Part shown: positions 21,901 through 34,200 of the stretch, piece after piece
Numbering within the stretch: position 1 is the first letter of the stretch
How the letters are laid out: the number at the start of each line of letters is the position of its first letter
NCBI GenBank assembly: GCA_003665825.1
Contig: QPFY01000006.1
Location: 124,001-188,000, forward strand
DNA from: Microbotryum silenes-acaulis
Taxonomy: Eukaryota; Basidiomycota; Microbotryomycetes; Microbotryales; Microbotryaceae
DNA length: 64,000 nt
Direction of reading: 5' to 3'
Program-made: the position numbers and the translations under genes
The notes under the pieces: generated by a model
Told to the model about the DNA's origin: nothing
The model's input: the letters and a program-made list of their open reading frames with translations, nothing else
Database searches by the model: none

Positions 21901-23330
21901 TGGTTCCTCGCTCGCCTCGACGTCGCCAACAACAAATGGGAACTGTTTAATTCGATGGCCTCGCAAGCGCTCGACGAAAGGGTTTTGGCGGCGCTCGGCG
22001 ACCTCTTCCGATTGCTCGGCCTGAAGCTCGACGCCAACAAGCCGATCAAGCCCTCGACCCCACAGCAACGCGACAACTCATCCTGTGGTCCTGCGATCAT
22101 CAACATTGTCGAGAAGGAGCTCCTGGGTGAGGCGGCCTTCGATCCCGGGCGCCCTAATGTATCCCGAGTTCGGCAGTTCCAGAGGCTCCTCCGTGACTTC
22201 CCCCGGCGAACACCAAGCTTGACCGACACACTCACTGCAGACAACACTGCGAACAAGGTCACGGCACCCACTGGAGTGGCGGATGATGGCCTCAGCGAGA
22301 TGGGTCGTCCGCCAGCCAAGCCCCGCGCGGGCGCGTCGCGGTCTGCTGCGACCCCGCAGCTTCGCGACCTCCCACCCTCCGCCGCACAGCGACATCGCAG
22401 TGCTTCTTCCAACACCATGGTAAGCCCACCTCACCTGGTCTCAGCACGCTTCGTTTGCTCCCAGCTCAAGCCACCCCCCTTCCGCAAGAAGTGCTCGAAC
22501 TGACCGGATCGGACTTGACACGTCGTCCTCCCCTCCAGCGCACGCGAGAAGCGTCATCGGTCCGGCGCGATGAAGGTGGTGCACCCCCGATGTTCTCCGT
22601 CTCCCGCACTCCTCGCACGGCCATCGCTCTAAGCGATATCACCAACAACCTTGTCGACACAAAACCCGACCTTTCGGCCGGCAAGAAAAGAGTCCCTGCG
22701 GGGGCTCACCAGCGAGCCCCCTCGAACAAGGCCAAGCCCAGCAAAGCCGCCGCCGCGACGGCCTCTCATGCAAAGCCTGTCAAGCCCGTCGAGCCCGTCA
22801 AGCTTCTCAAGCTTGGGAAGCCTGAGAAGGTCCGTCGATCAAACTACGGGCCAGAACCCTGACGCTTTGCGCTAATTCCCGATTTACGTCTTGGCTGACG
22901 TGCTGCCTGACTCGTTGATGGGCACAGTCGAGTGGAGGGACGACGACTCGCTCCACGCGCCCACCCACAGCAGCGACGGTGACCGCACGAGGCAGATCAC
23001 CGCCTCGATGCCCTTACCACCAGCGACAATGAAGGCGAAGAGGACAAATCTCCCGTGAGTATCGAGCGTATAACCAGAACGACACTCCTATACCCGCACT
23101 AACGACGCGACGCGCGGTATGCAGTTGGGGTCAGATTCAGGAGGCCCCGAGACGGAGAGCGGCCACTTGCAGCAACCTTTGAAGAAGGTGAGGCCACTGC
23201 GATTGTGCGAGGCAATTTTCCTAAAGAGCTGACCGATGGATATCTTACATGTGCACCTCCACCTTCCCGACCGCAGCACACCTCACAGGCGTCTTCAAAA
23301 AGACAGAGAAATGACAAACCGGACGACCTG

Positions 23331-23714
23331 TCGGACCGCTCGGAAGACGATCCCCTCCTGGTATGTTGCTATACCAACTGATACCAAAAGCGGCGGTGGC
23401 TGACCTCGCTGACGACTTGGACTGATCGGTCATCGTCGCCCGCGGTCGACCGGCCTGACTCGCACCAGCCGTCGGGGAGGGGGAAAAAGGCCGCCCGGAT
23501 CAGCGATTTCGATCTACACTTGTCGGACCGCTCGGAAGACGATCCCCCCCTGGTATGTTGCTATACCGACTGATACCAAAAGCGGAGGTGGCTGACCTCG
23601 CTGACGACTTGGACTGATTGGTCATCGTCACCCACGGTTGACCGGCCTGACTCGCACCAGCCGTCGGGGAGGGGGAAAAAGGCCGTCCGGATCAGCGATT
23701 TCGATCTACACCTT
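23331..23714 (+). repeat. 192-bp tandem duplication of an exon and its intron
   Basis: Two copies with a 192-bp period differ at only a few positions. Each holds an 84-nt exon (28 codons, including RISDFDLHLSDRSEDDP) and a 108-nt intron starting GTATGTTGC and ending CACCAG. Because both exon and unit lengths are multiples of three, the duplication keeps the frame and doubles a charged SDRSEDD peptide. Confidence 0.8.
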
Positions 23715-25433
23715 GAAGACCTCAGTGACGATGATTTCCCGGTGAGCGTGACCCAGGTTTCCCATTCTACCGTCGCATGGAGCACCGACTGACGTCACTT
23801 CGGCGTCTTATCCAGATCGAAGGTGCCGATCAACCCTTGACCCCGCGACCGAGCGTCAGCTCCCCCCGACAGGTCAGCTAACACCTCAGAGGCCTCTAGT
23901 TGACTGCGATCTTAAACCCTGCATTGACACGGGTCGACCTCATACCACAGGGAAGGGCGACCGGCTCGTTTAGGCCGCGCGAGGACGACCCCGCCGTCAT
24001 CCTCGCGGCCTTGGGTATTCCCGCAACGCCACATGTTGTGCAAATTGCTCAAGTGAGTGGGTTTGTAGACTATGTGGAGACTATTTAAGCGGCTACTCAT
24101 GTGAGATTCTCTGGGTATCGGTCTTTGGCCCGCCAGGGGTTGCTCGAGGATCCGGACATGAAGGAGCAACCCGGCCTCCTTCGCTACCATATCACTCACG
24201 CACGTATGATCGAGGTTCTCTTGGAAGAAATGACCAAGTTGAAGGCAGCGGTAGTCAAGTTGAGCGTGACTGATCTCAAGGTTTGTGCATCTTTCCGCAA
24301 ACGGCAGAATCGCCTTATTTGGGAAGAAGGAGACTGACTATCTTGCGAACACTCGAACCGTTGGCGACAGCGTAAGGCGGCGATACGGGCCAAGATTTTT
24401 GTGGGCACCCCGTTCCTTCTGTGCCATCGGGATGCAGCGCCAATCTTCGCTGTAAGGTCTCTCCTCTGCGTCCCTCCGACCAACTTGTCGACATCCGCTA
24501 ACGAGACACGCTCGCTCGCAGGAGGCATTGCTTCGATTCGGCACGGTCACGCGCGGCATCTGGGACTCCAATCTTGAGTTTCAGACCGAGGCCCTGTCGA
24601 TCTTCTCGACTGCACTCGCGACGGCCCGTTCCGGCCTGCACAAGCTCGTACGCGCCTTGCATTCTACCTTGCACTCGCAATCGTACTGACCTTGGGACCT
24701 TGGGGGCTGGACACAATCCGTTTGCACAATCAGATTGGCCGAGTGCAGCGAAAAGAGGTCGACATGCTGCAAGCAATGCAGTCGTGGTACAAGGACAACC
24801 CTACCACATACACGGACGAGCACCTGGCATGGTGGTCTGTTCTGGTCAGTCACCGCATAGCCGAGTTGCGTAGCTCCCTGCGAGCTTACACATCTCGCGC
24901 CTCGATTGATCCGCAGCGCCTCGTCGAACAGGCTGATGTGGAGAGGGGCTTCGCGGACAACAAGAGGGAGTTTTGGCTCCACCTCAGCGGCTTCGCCACC
25001 ACCCTCGCCAAAAAAGCCGCCCAACGATTCTACCACGCCAGGTACTGCCCCAACGGGGCTTTTGACTATTCGATGTACGCCCCTTGACCCACTACCTCGT
25101 AGCCTCCTACCGTTAGCAAGCATACCGCTGACTGGCTGGGCCACCTGCTTGATCAGCTTCCTCTACCGCACGGTCGTGTCCCAGTTCTATGACGCCGACA
25201 CCTCTCCCACGACGACCCGACCCAAGGTCTCGACCATGGACTCAACATTTCAAGCACAGTGCACGATCGTGATTACGACTTGTCAGCCCGTCGCCGAGTT
25301 TCAACGTCTGGTTCTTGTGAGTGCATACCCACTCTTCCGGTCTTCGCAAAATCTTCCGCGCCCACACTAAAGCTCGCGTGCCGCTCCACGTACGTCCGCC
25401 CGACAGGAGACGGTGCAACAAAAGGCAGTCTAG

Positions 25434-26726
25434 GGTAAAGAGGGCGTGGGGTCTGGGGGTGGGTGGGACGATAGTGCCGTCGAGGCCCGATCAGCGATGG
25501 GTTTTAGCCTCGCAGTGCACGCTTGAGTAGGGACGTTCTCTAGGGCATTTTGTATTGCAATTCGTATTGTTTTACTTCGTCGACAATAGCTGTACCAACA
25601 GGACTGCTGGATTGCATACGGTAATGTATCTAACACCAGGATCTACATGGGGTTGTTGCGGGAGCCGTGGCTGATCCCTATAGCATCCACATAGCTTTTG
25701 CATGGTGTCGGTGCGGTATCACACCCCCAGGCTACATGGAGGCCCACACAGACTCCCGGTGCACAGGCCCTTCGATCGGCGTGGCACCCGCCCGGATTCC
25801 AGCAAGTTGGCCCGCCTAGGATCCACAACCCTATTGAACGATTCGCCGTGGGCTCCGTGCGCAAAACCCACCTGGGCTTCGGGCGGTCACCCAATGGGCG
25901 CCATGAACTTCACGCAGCGATGTGTACAAAGAACAACACCGTGATTCTGACTCAATGATGTTCGTTCAGGAGTATACACCCCACTGTTCAGTCCATAGAA
26001 AACTCTGAGCTTCTGCATTTACGATGTTGTAGTACATGTACCGGTGAGAGCACGCAACGGATCGGGTCACACGGCAGAGAGCACATGAAATGCGCAGGTA
26101 TCGCGACGCCTTGCTCGCCCCCGCGCGCCCAAATGCCGCCGACTCGCCCCCGCCGCGCCTAGCCGTCGGGCGCAAGGGCGAGCGCCGTTGGCGCGCGAGG
26201 GCGAGTCGACGTCGAGCCGCGCGAATCCCGGAGGGCGAGCGAGATCGTGAGCGCGAGCGAGAAGTGCAGCTTTTCGACGGTTTAAGCCCAAAAGCTCACT
26301 TTTTCGCTTCGCACGCTCTCCGTCTCGCTCGCCCTCACGCCTTTCCGCTCTAGGCGGCCGCACGGCCCTAAAGTAGGTGCTGGTGGAAGGCACGTGACTG
26401 GTCGGCCGAGTGGGCAGGGGTACTCAAGCCCCAGTTCACAGAAGGACTAATTAGAAACCCATGCCAAAAAGCAAAGCAAAGCACCTAATATAATAGGGCA
26501 ATTGTGCTCGTAGTAGTAGAACTTGATTGATGTCACTGATGGTTTATTATGTCACAATGTGTTTGCTACATTACTATATGGCTATGTTTGCTATATCAAA
26601 TCAAGTTGCTAGCTACCGAAGCCCGTGCCCGTGTGTTTGTTAGTATTACAAAGCCGAGGCAGACGGAAGGAGAGCTCAGGCGACTTAGGCCAGGGACGAG
26701 GCCCCTGAACCCACGGTGAAGGGAGC
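25434..26726. other. Non-coding stretch
   Basis: No supportable gene. 26120-26345 is GC-rich with many GGGCGAGC-like words; 26440-26640 is AT-rich and is probably the 3' UTR of the Crypton-like gene. No terminal repeats of the flanking elements were identified. Confidence 0.4.
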
Positions 26727-28501
26727 TCAGACGTCGGCCTCCGAGCTCTTGCGCTTCTTTGCATTGGGCCGTTTTGGGGCATCTGCATCGTTCGTTAACA
26801 CCTTCGTCACAAACTGATTGATCGACATCTTTGCGTTTTGAAATTGGAGTTCTAGCTGTTGCTGAGCTTCGGAGCGAGCGACTGCGTTGACTTCTGGTCG
26901 ACCAGCTCGGTGCGCGATCTCATGGGCCTTGTATTCACGCGCGCGGATGATTGTAATAAACTTCGCCCACAACTTTGTCGAACCTCCCAATACGATGTCG
27001 GACTCCTAAATGGTGGAGGTGGAGCGATAGGACAGCAATAAGCAGGGTATTTTGTTGGGGGTAGCATGACCCGACCGAAGCATCAAGAGGAAACTGACCT
27101 TCCTCCAACTCTCCTTCACAGCGGCCTCTTGTGATGAGCGTGTACTTCTTGGTGGCGACGGGGGCACGAGATTGTTCTTGACCTTGTAGTAGTTTTCTAC
27201 GACTCGCATCTCCGTCTCGAATTGCGGGAACAGTTCGTCGAGCATCGAAAGCGGTGGCAGCTTCTCGTTCCCGACCAAGCGCTCCGCTTCCCAATCGTCC
27301 ACGATTGCTTGAATCGTCTTGTACGCCGCCATATCCTTGGGTCGATAAACGAGCCAGAGTTTATTCGGAGAAACGACGTTGTTCAATAGCTTTCGCCAAT
27401 CGAAAGAACCCGAGGGGGCCTTTGCAAGTTCCATGATCTCTGGGACACTGATCGCCCGGCCACTGATGTCCCTGCAAAATGCGTCGGGCGGGGGGAGTCG
27501 ATACTCTTGACTCGTTGAGGGTGCTTCGGCATCATTTGCGCCCGATGGTGTTGAAGGCATCGTGATCGAAGCGCCTGGGGTGGGCTGCACAACACCCGCC
27601 AAGGGACCCGACGTAGAAGCGGCTTCCCCGCTTGACGACGATGGGCCTGAGAATGGCCCCCCGGCCAGGGCTTTAAGCACCGCGTCAAGCTTGGTATCAA
27701 TGGAGTCCATGTGCATCTTGACGTCGGCCTTGATTTCCTCCCGATCAGCACGACGCTCAACAGCTGCGTGATATTGAGTCTCTTGCATTTGTGTAGCGAC
27801 ATCGCGGCGGAGCTTTGCCTCCTTTTGATCTGCGGCGTGCTTGAGCACTTGAGGATCTTTTTTTACCAGACTGAGAGCTTCCTTGAGTAAGGTCGGATAT
27901 TTGTCGCAGATCCATGCGAGCGCCTCCGTGCCGCCCTCGTTCCTGAAGAGCGGGAGCTCCACAAACAAGGGGGATTCAGGCGCGTGGCGGTCGGCCTCGG
28001 CGAGATGCTGCGCGTGGGGGATAGTGAAAGGATGCGTGATGTAGTGAGTTTTTGTCCACGTGAGAGGCACAACCACTTCGAGACACCAACTGACCAGTAA
28101 AAGGAATGATCTGAGCTTGCGGAGTCCAAGAAGGTGCGCTGCTGTGTCTTTCGAGATTTTGCGACCATCCGGCGCGACGTGCCTCTCGTGATCTAGCGCG
28201 GCGGCGAGGTTGGGCTCATCGAGCCACGGAAAAATAAGACGCTGCAAATCTTCGGGGGGGGGGCGAATGCTTAAACGAGGAACGATGTAAGGTTCCCCTG
28301 GGCTGAACCCTGCAATAGCTAGTACGGCCTGGGAAATCATTTCACGCGGACTCTTGAGTCAGCGCCACTTGGACTCGTGTCATCAACAAGGTGAGCCACT
28401 GGAGGGGTAACTTACTTTGGCGGGAGTTTTGCACAGGTAAACCACGTCGCAGGTCTCGATGACCCAATGGCCGATTCGTTTGATGTCGGCGGCCGGGCAA
28501 C
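26727..28501 (-). CDS. Crypton-like tyrosine recombinase, C-terminal exons
   Basis: Three exons are joined by clean GT-AG introns. The exon at 28416-28501 holds IKRIGHW and DVVYL, which fit the last catalytic His/Trp and the nucleophilic Tyr of Crypton recombinases. The exon at 27099-28328 starts AVLAIAGFSPGE, then PPPEDLQRLIFPWLD, the region that follows the tyrosine in Cryptons. It also has a helical stretch and a C-terminal domain (SFDWRKLLNNV, IVDDWEAERLVG, PPLSMLDELFP) that resembles the GCR1_C DNA-binding fold. The exon at 26727-27005 ends with a basic tail (KRPNAKKRKSSE). Introns are 28329-28415 (87 bp) and 27006-27098 (93 bp). Cryptons move as DNA using this enzyme alone. Family assignment is from motif order; the N-terminal half is less certain. 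Confidence 0.7.
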
Positions 28502-28838
28502 TAAAGTTAAGTTCGGAAAGGCGCGGGATTTTTTTTTAGTCAAATTTAAAATTCGAGCGAGTGAATGAACCGGGAACGAACCCCAATTCTTGCTCCAGGA
28601 TTCGTGTCTGAGAGGAACGAGCGTAGTGCATTACTTTCGACGAGAATAGTAGCCCAACCCACTTGTAAACGACGAAGCCTGCACGAGCGACCACGTGTGA
28701 AGGGGGCACGATGGTCTTGCTCTCGCCTGACGAACAGAGTCGAGTCTACGCGCGACCGAACGCCCAGGGGACATCAGTACATGTTATGGGCGATGAGCTC
28801 CTTTGACGCAACATGGATGGCTCCAACATACGACTCAC

Positions 28839-30660
28839 TTGGCGTAGCGTGGAATCGTCAAACCAGTCAATAGGCTGAACCCCCGCCTCCCTGCCAAGCT
28901 TGGTGTTCATCTCGGCGATCGCTCGAGTGAAGAACGTCGGCTTGACGTGCGAGTTCCTTCGCTGGTCGTATTCGTCATATTGGAAGTGCATCTAGATGGC
29001 CAAAGCACCAATAGTACACTGTCCAGCGTATTTATGAGGTAATATGTCATTCACATCCTTGCCTCCCTGTGACAAAAAAAAACATCCAATTAAAATTGAT
29101 CGGGAATTCGGGAGATCAACGATCCAACCCAGCTCGATGGACTAACCTCCTTCCGATCTGTCCCGCTCAGCACCTTGCCCGCCGTCGCAATTACCATGAT
29201 GCCCCATTGCTCACGAGCAGTCGGAGCCGCGGTTGGGTTGAGATCGTCGTAGACGGTCTCCGTGAACAGCGGTGGCATGCTCAAACTCCACAAAACAACG
29301 TGACATAGTCAAATATTGACCACCGTGTTCCCTCGTGCCAGAGTTCCAAAACACAATAGAACGATAGCGTATTGCCTCAGCCAAGATCCGACTGTCATAG
29401 AAATAAAGCGCGGATCCTCGTCAGTGGTGAATGACTCGCTCCGGCGCGGCGCAACTGAACGCGATCATCGGAGCAAGTCGACTCACAGCACCACCTGTTG
29501 GGTTGAGTCTCGTCCACCTCAACCGCTCTTTCTCCGACCTTTTCTCCACCTGTTCCTTTTCCTCTAACCATTGCCTTTTCGTACATCACCTTCCGCCTCA
29601 AGAACTTGTAGGTGGCTTTGTTATGGTCCCAAGCATGGTGGGAACCCTCGTCCAATCCAGTGTTCGCAAGGACGCCGTAACTCGGATTACTAAGAGAGGA
29701 GGGGCACGCGAAGTCAGCAGCTGGAACGTGCAGATTATTCAAGAGAGGTGAAGCACGGCACGACTAACTCGTGTCCTGCCTGCGCGGCCCCCCTATAAAG
29801 GCCGCTGACGTATTTTTGTACGCGGGCGAGCGTCATGCCGCGGTCGTTGGACTTGCCACGCGCGGCCTCTTGACGAAGGCTTGAATCGGTTGGCCATCGT
29901 CCATTGGCCCTTGAGCGTGTTCCGTTCGCGTCGTTGATCCTGGTCAGCGTCTCTCGGTGTTTGAGACCGCGTGCGCAATTAAGGGAACTAACAGCGGATA
30001 AGAGCGTGCCCTTGCCTTTGACCTCTAACAGGGCGACCCATTGCATGTACTCGAGCAAGCGGCCCAGATCGATCGTGTCGGCCCCATCAGGGTTGTCCAA
30101 CGGTTGAGTTGCCATCCAAAACTGAAGTGAAGTGGCAAGGCGTGTGGTTGGTTCAGTAATGAGGAAGTTCGTTTGCTGCTTGCTGCAAATTCGGTAAATT
30201 CGGTGGGGGTCGAGCTAGTCGCACTCACACAAAACCTTTTGTACGCGGTAGTCTCTGTCCCCCGGGCGGCTTTGCTCCTCGAGTTGAAAGCGTCGCGCTC
30301 GGCTTTGATTCTCACATCGCGCATCCCGTCATGGTCGACAGCTTAAGGTCGCGACGCAAACAACCCAAAGAGGACCGAGCCATGTTTTAGCATAGCAGGC
30401 AGATAGCAGGCAGACACAAATTCATTCGTAGAAAAGCTGTACTCACAGTCCGGTATCGGCTCAAAGAGGGTGTCGTGAAGACCACGGGCGATCTCGAGCA
30501 ATCGCAATCGCTCTTCGTCCGAGACAGGCGTCCCGTCCGGACCTGGCTCGTTGACGTTCTCGAGGTCCGGGTCGTCGGCATTTTCATCGAAGTCGGGATC
30601 AACATTGAGCTCGGTGTTAAGCTCGTTCGGATCCGCTCCTCCTCCTTCTGTGACAAAGGC
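28839..30660 (-). CDS. Upstream exons of the Crypton-like gene (tentative)
   Basis: Minus-strand segments look like exons of the same gene. 28839-28991 reads HFQYDEYDQRRNSHVKPTFF and ends IDWFDDSTLRQ at a GTGAG donor. 29150-29290 reads FTETVYDDLNPTAAPTAREQ. 29735-30115 reads LLEYMQWVALLEVKGKG and LARVQKYVSGLYRGAAQAG, similar to the N-terminal core-binding part of YR proteins. 30236-30324 ends TTAYKRF at a GTGAG donor. 30430-30660 is acidic (NVDPDFDENADDPDLE). I did not find the catalytic H-x-x-R box, so the gene may be broken between 28.5 and 28.8 kb. Confidence 0.4.
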
Positions 30661-30710
30661 TCCTTGCGTGATAGATTTTTTCTGTACGAGGGTGGAGCAA
30701 CTCGAGAGTG

Positions 30711-31220
30711 TCAGTGCTTGAGCTGGGGCTTAAGCTCCGACGCGACGCGACGAACGCGATCTGTGCCTGCTCGACTCATCCGACTGACCTTGTTCGGCTG
30801 CTCCTTTCGCGCTCGCGCCGAGTTGGACCCATCCTTCTTCTTCACCTCGCACATCCTCCAGATACAGTCGATCATCGATTTGTGGGTATCTGCATACCAC
30901 TTCTCCTGTTCCCAGACCAACTTCTTGTCCGTCGGCAGCCTCCGCGACGCCGCCTCGACGTTCAAATTCGTCGCCAAGCGCCTTACGTCCACGTTCGAAA
31001 GGCTGGAGATAGTTCTGCGCTTACCTCCGTGGTCCTTCATACGCTGCACCCATGCAAGCGCATCCCCTCTTGTCGTTCCCATCATCGATAATCGATGGGG
31101 ATCCTTCTCCAAGAACGTCTCGACGGCGGTCCGTTGTTGCACGAAGGATGCGCCTTGGTGCACGTGACTCGACCGCAACTCGCCCCGATGGCTCAAGGAT
31201 GGGAGGCTGCTGGAGTCGCA
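30711..31220 (-). CDS. Helical charged exon, possible start of the Crypton-like gene
   Basis: The frame carries TVETFLEKDPHRLSMMGTTR, then SNVDVRRLATNLNVEAASRR and WYADTHKSMIDCIWRMCEVK, ending in a basic segment. It is not recognised on its own. Strand and spacing allow it to be the N-terminal region of the gene below it, but a separate gene is equally possible. Confidence 0.35.
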   Translation of the reverse strand, partial: CDSSSLPSLSHRGELRSSHVHQGASFVQQRTAVETFLEKDPHRLSMMGTTRGDALAWVQRMKDHGGKRRTISSLSNVDVRRLATNLNVEAASRRLPTDKKLVWEQEKWYADTHKSMIDCIWRMCEVKKKDGSNSARARKEQPNKVSRMSRAGTDRVRRVASELKPQLKH

Positions 31221-31730
31221 AAAGAGACCACGCAGAGTGGGATCGAGATTGGCTTCGGCTCCTTGATACACCCGTCCGCCAGCAGAATTGGCGGCGAGGC
31301 CTCCGACAGCGCCAAAGACTTCCTCGTCATCGCCTAGTGGCGGCGCATCCCCTTGGGCGTAGAGATCAGCCATCGGAACCGCTGAGATGCGTGCGTGCTT
31401 TGCTGGGTAGATTGGGGCAACGACGAATGCTAAAGGTTCGAATCGAAGGTGGTCGAAATTGAGGATGGTCCACGGATAGAGAAGAAGACCAAGAGAGGCG
31501 CGTGGGCGTGCATGCGCATGCACCACTCTGATTCTGTGCCACTCAGCCACGCTCTGAGGCGACTTGCGCGGGCGCCGAAGAGTGCAGGAAACACGCGCCT
31601 GGAGGTGGTTCGTGGATTCCTGCTCGGCCGCGCTCGCCTCAGGGCGAGCAAGCTGCGGGGAATCGACTCGCCCGCGCGCGGAGCGAAAAACATCGAAATT
31701 CATAGGTTTCATGCGCTCAGAAAATGACAA

Positions 31731-34200
31731 CCTTAACGTCTTCTCGTGTCCACCGTGGAATCCGTATGATCCAGCACCGCGAAGCTAGCGCGAGTCAGAC
31801 CCTGCGGAAAGCAGGAGCGGATCCGTGCGAAATCCCCATCCCAAAGGGCTGGCCGTGTACACATGCGCGCGCGAACCTGATGGATAGCGCGTCGAACGAG
31901 GACGACTCACCTCCACCAACGAGGCAAAGCTGATCTCGTGATCGGGGTTTTCAACAACTTCCAAACAGGAGATCTGCATTAAATTTTGACGACGCCCGGG
32001 TTGCGATGTCTTGATCCCACCATGATGAGGCATGACCGGGGCAAGTTGATCCGTCAGAAAACTATCGCTCGCGACGAGCGAGTGCGCAGCGTCAGTTCAT
32101 TCGACCTGCGAATGCATGTCCCCGATTGACCTGCGACTCACCGTTGATGGTCAAATTGACGGCCGTGCTTGTACTCGTCCTCAAGGTATGCGTCGACCGC
32201 TATTTCCGCGAGGGTTAGAGGAAAGGCGATTCACCTTTTCGGCAAAGCTGTTCGACCTGGACCCGGGCACGTTGGCCGTTTTGCGAGATTCATTCCCCGT
32301 AAGATCGGCCTCGACCGTTGCTTTGCGGTCGGGCTGCTTGACGGCTTGCCACTGAGATATGAAGCAAAAGAGAGGGGTTAAGCTGAAATCTAGGGTTGAG
32401 GGCGTGTCACCCAAACACGTACCAACACGCGCCACCAGCACACATGCTCGTCAGTGATTGTGACTCCGAGGTTTTTGTACCACGACTTCATTGTTGATCC
32501 CAACAGTGAAGAGTCGCCCTGGGCGCGCTTAATCTGAGCGCGAGCCGACGGTCAGAAGGCGTGGCGCAGCGGCGTGCAAGGCTGATGTCAAGAGGGAGGC
32601 CCGGACGTGGACACCACGCCGCTTACATGATCTTCGAGTTCAGATCGGCCTTGCATTAGCGCACTCGGAAGGTGGCGCATTAGAACCTTGTAGAAAGCTC
32701 GATGCTTGACGTCCCTTCTGATACCAACCCGCCTTAGCGTAGTGCAGCCTACAATTGTGCGGCCTGAGTCAGTGAACAGCCCAGCACAGCACCAGAACAT
32801 AGTTCACCTACCGCGAACATAGGTGCAGCACCGTGGTGCTTGCAGAGGAATGGCGTGGAAACGAAGATTTTGGCAGCTGACCCCACATCGGACTGGCAGT
32901 CATGAACACAGCTCGTTCAGTAGATATGGGCGAGACCGAAAGAACATCCACCAACCCTGATGTTGTCCAGAGAGGGAGCGGTGAGCACGTCGATCAGTCG
33001 GGGGAGCACGTTAATCAGTGGGGCAAGCTGGGCTTCCAAATGATCCAATCGAGCGCTGATCGTCGCGGCAAGAACAGATAGGCCATCTTGGCCACCTTGC
33101 GCGTCCGGAGGCTGTGGATATTTGTGAGTACAGTCAGCGGAGTAGGGCACGCCGGTTGAGCGCATCTGCACCAGCTCACGTTGCTCGGGCCGTCGAAATA
33201 CGGCGTAAAGTGCTGAGGTCTAGAATGCATGACCTGGTTGAGTTATGCCCGTTGGTCAGCGTGTCACCAGAATGTCCCGGCTGACGTCATTGCAGGGGTG
33301 CAACGTACTTGGAAAGTCTTGTCCTCTGTTCCCTCGGTGTCCGAGACAGCCAGGGAGATCTCGGTGCGCCGACGCTTGCGCGGCTTGTCGCCCACGTCAT
33401 CGTCGTCATCGTCGTCGTCATCGCGGTCAGTTAGCTGTCCAGATTGGCAACGATACCTTATCAGCACCCATAACTCCTCGACCAGGGGACGCGGGCACGA
33501 ACAATGAAAGCGTCCTTGACTTTGGCCTTTGATTTGGACTTCAGGGGACTTCAGTGTGGTGAAATTTTGGAGTTGGTTTAAGCTAGGGTGACGCGGAAGC
33601 CGGACAAGCAGGTTCGGTACTCACTCGGGCTGGTCGCTTGTCGCTGCAACGAGGTGTGGTTGGGGGTCGATGCGATTTAGCTGACGTCGTCAAGCTCTGC
33701 GGATTGGACAGACGTGGGAGTGCCATGCATCAGCTCGGACCCGGCGAAAGACGAGTGTCTGCTTCTCCTCCCAAGCCTTACGTGAGAATCCCAGGTGGCA
33801 AGCGCCGCTGTTGTCGACGCCAGATGGTCATATCGTTCGTCATTGGATATCTGCTTGTCTTGACCGTCGTGATCATCTTCGTCGTCCGTGGCGTCTTGAG
33901 GCTTACGCCGCAGAGCATTAATGGGTTGAGTCGATGACTGCACATGCGGCATCTCGGGACCGTCAGTAGCTGAGGCTGGGCCGACGTCGTGTCGGCAGCG
34001 GTGAGTTGCAGCACATACCGGTGACTCGTGAAGCGCCTCGGGCAAATCAAGGTGGATGGGTCCCGAATGAGGGTCGTCGGCGGGGCCTGGGGACACGACG
34101 AGCCTCGACGCAGCAGTCGTGGACGTCGTCAAGGGTTTGGCGGTGTGTGGTCTGACGCCCGAGCGTGACGCGCCCGATCAAGCTCGAATCTGAAGGAGCA
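31731..34200 (-). other. Region with short exon-like segments, unclassified
   Basis: Several minus-strand segments look coding and end at GT donors, but I cannot assign them. About 33030-33235 includes ISARLDHLEAQLAPLINVLP. 33315-33460 has a run of nine Asp followed by KPRKRRR, like an acidic tract with a nuclear signal, and ends at a GTACGT donor. About 31920-32000 includes VVENPDHEISFASLVE. They may be remnants of a second recombinase- or transposase-like gene. No intact long ORF exists in this stretch. Confidence 0.3.

Larger units (their letters stand above)
20998..25433 (+). pseudogene. Ulp1-like (C48) cysteine protease gene, multi-exon, frameshifted
   Basis: The ATG at 20998 opens MEHLFLDPSSDSEQD. 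After an intron near 21498-21560 comes a papain-fold SUMO-protease-like domain: SHWF (catalytic His), WELFNSM (where the family has Asp-Ser), PQQRDNSSCGP (oxyanion Gln and catalytic Cys). A 10-bp tandem duplication at 21881-21900 shifts the frame exactly at the catalytic His. The C-terminal part is low-complexity (K/P/S-rich, about 22.5-23.0 kb), includes a duplicated exon (23331-23714), then helical segments (24.1-25.08 kb; for example AIRAKIFVGTPFLLCHRD and AWWSVLVSHRIAELR), and a final short exon ending TAG at 25431-25433. Ulp1-like genes often travel with DNA transposons, where their role is unclear. The adjacent transposase-like gene suggests the same here, but a host origin is not excluded. 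Confidence 0.65.

Noticed and set aside
20998..25433. Host SUMO protease gene
   Set aside because: The frameshift at the catalytic His and the neighbouring transposase-like gene make a mobile-element origin more likely, though not certain.
26120..26345. rRNA or CpG-island promoter
   Set aside because: GC-rich repeats of GGGCGAGC do not resemble rRNA, and no gene starts there.
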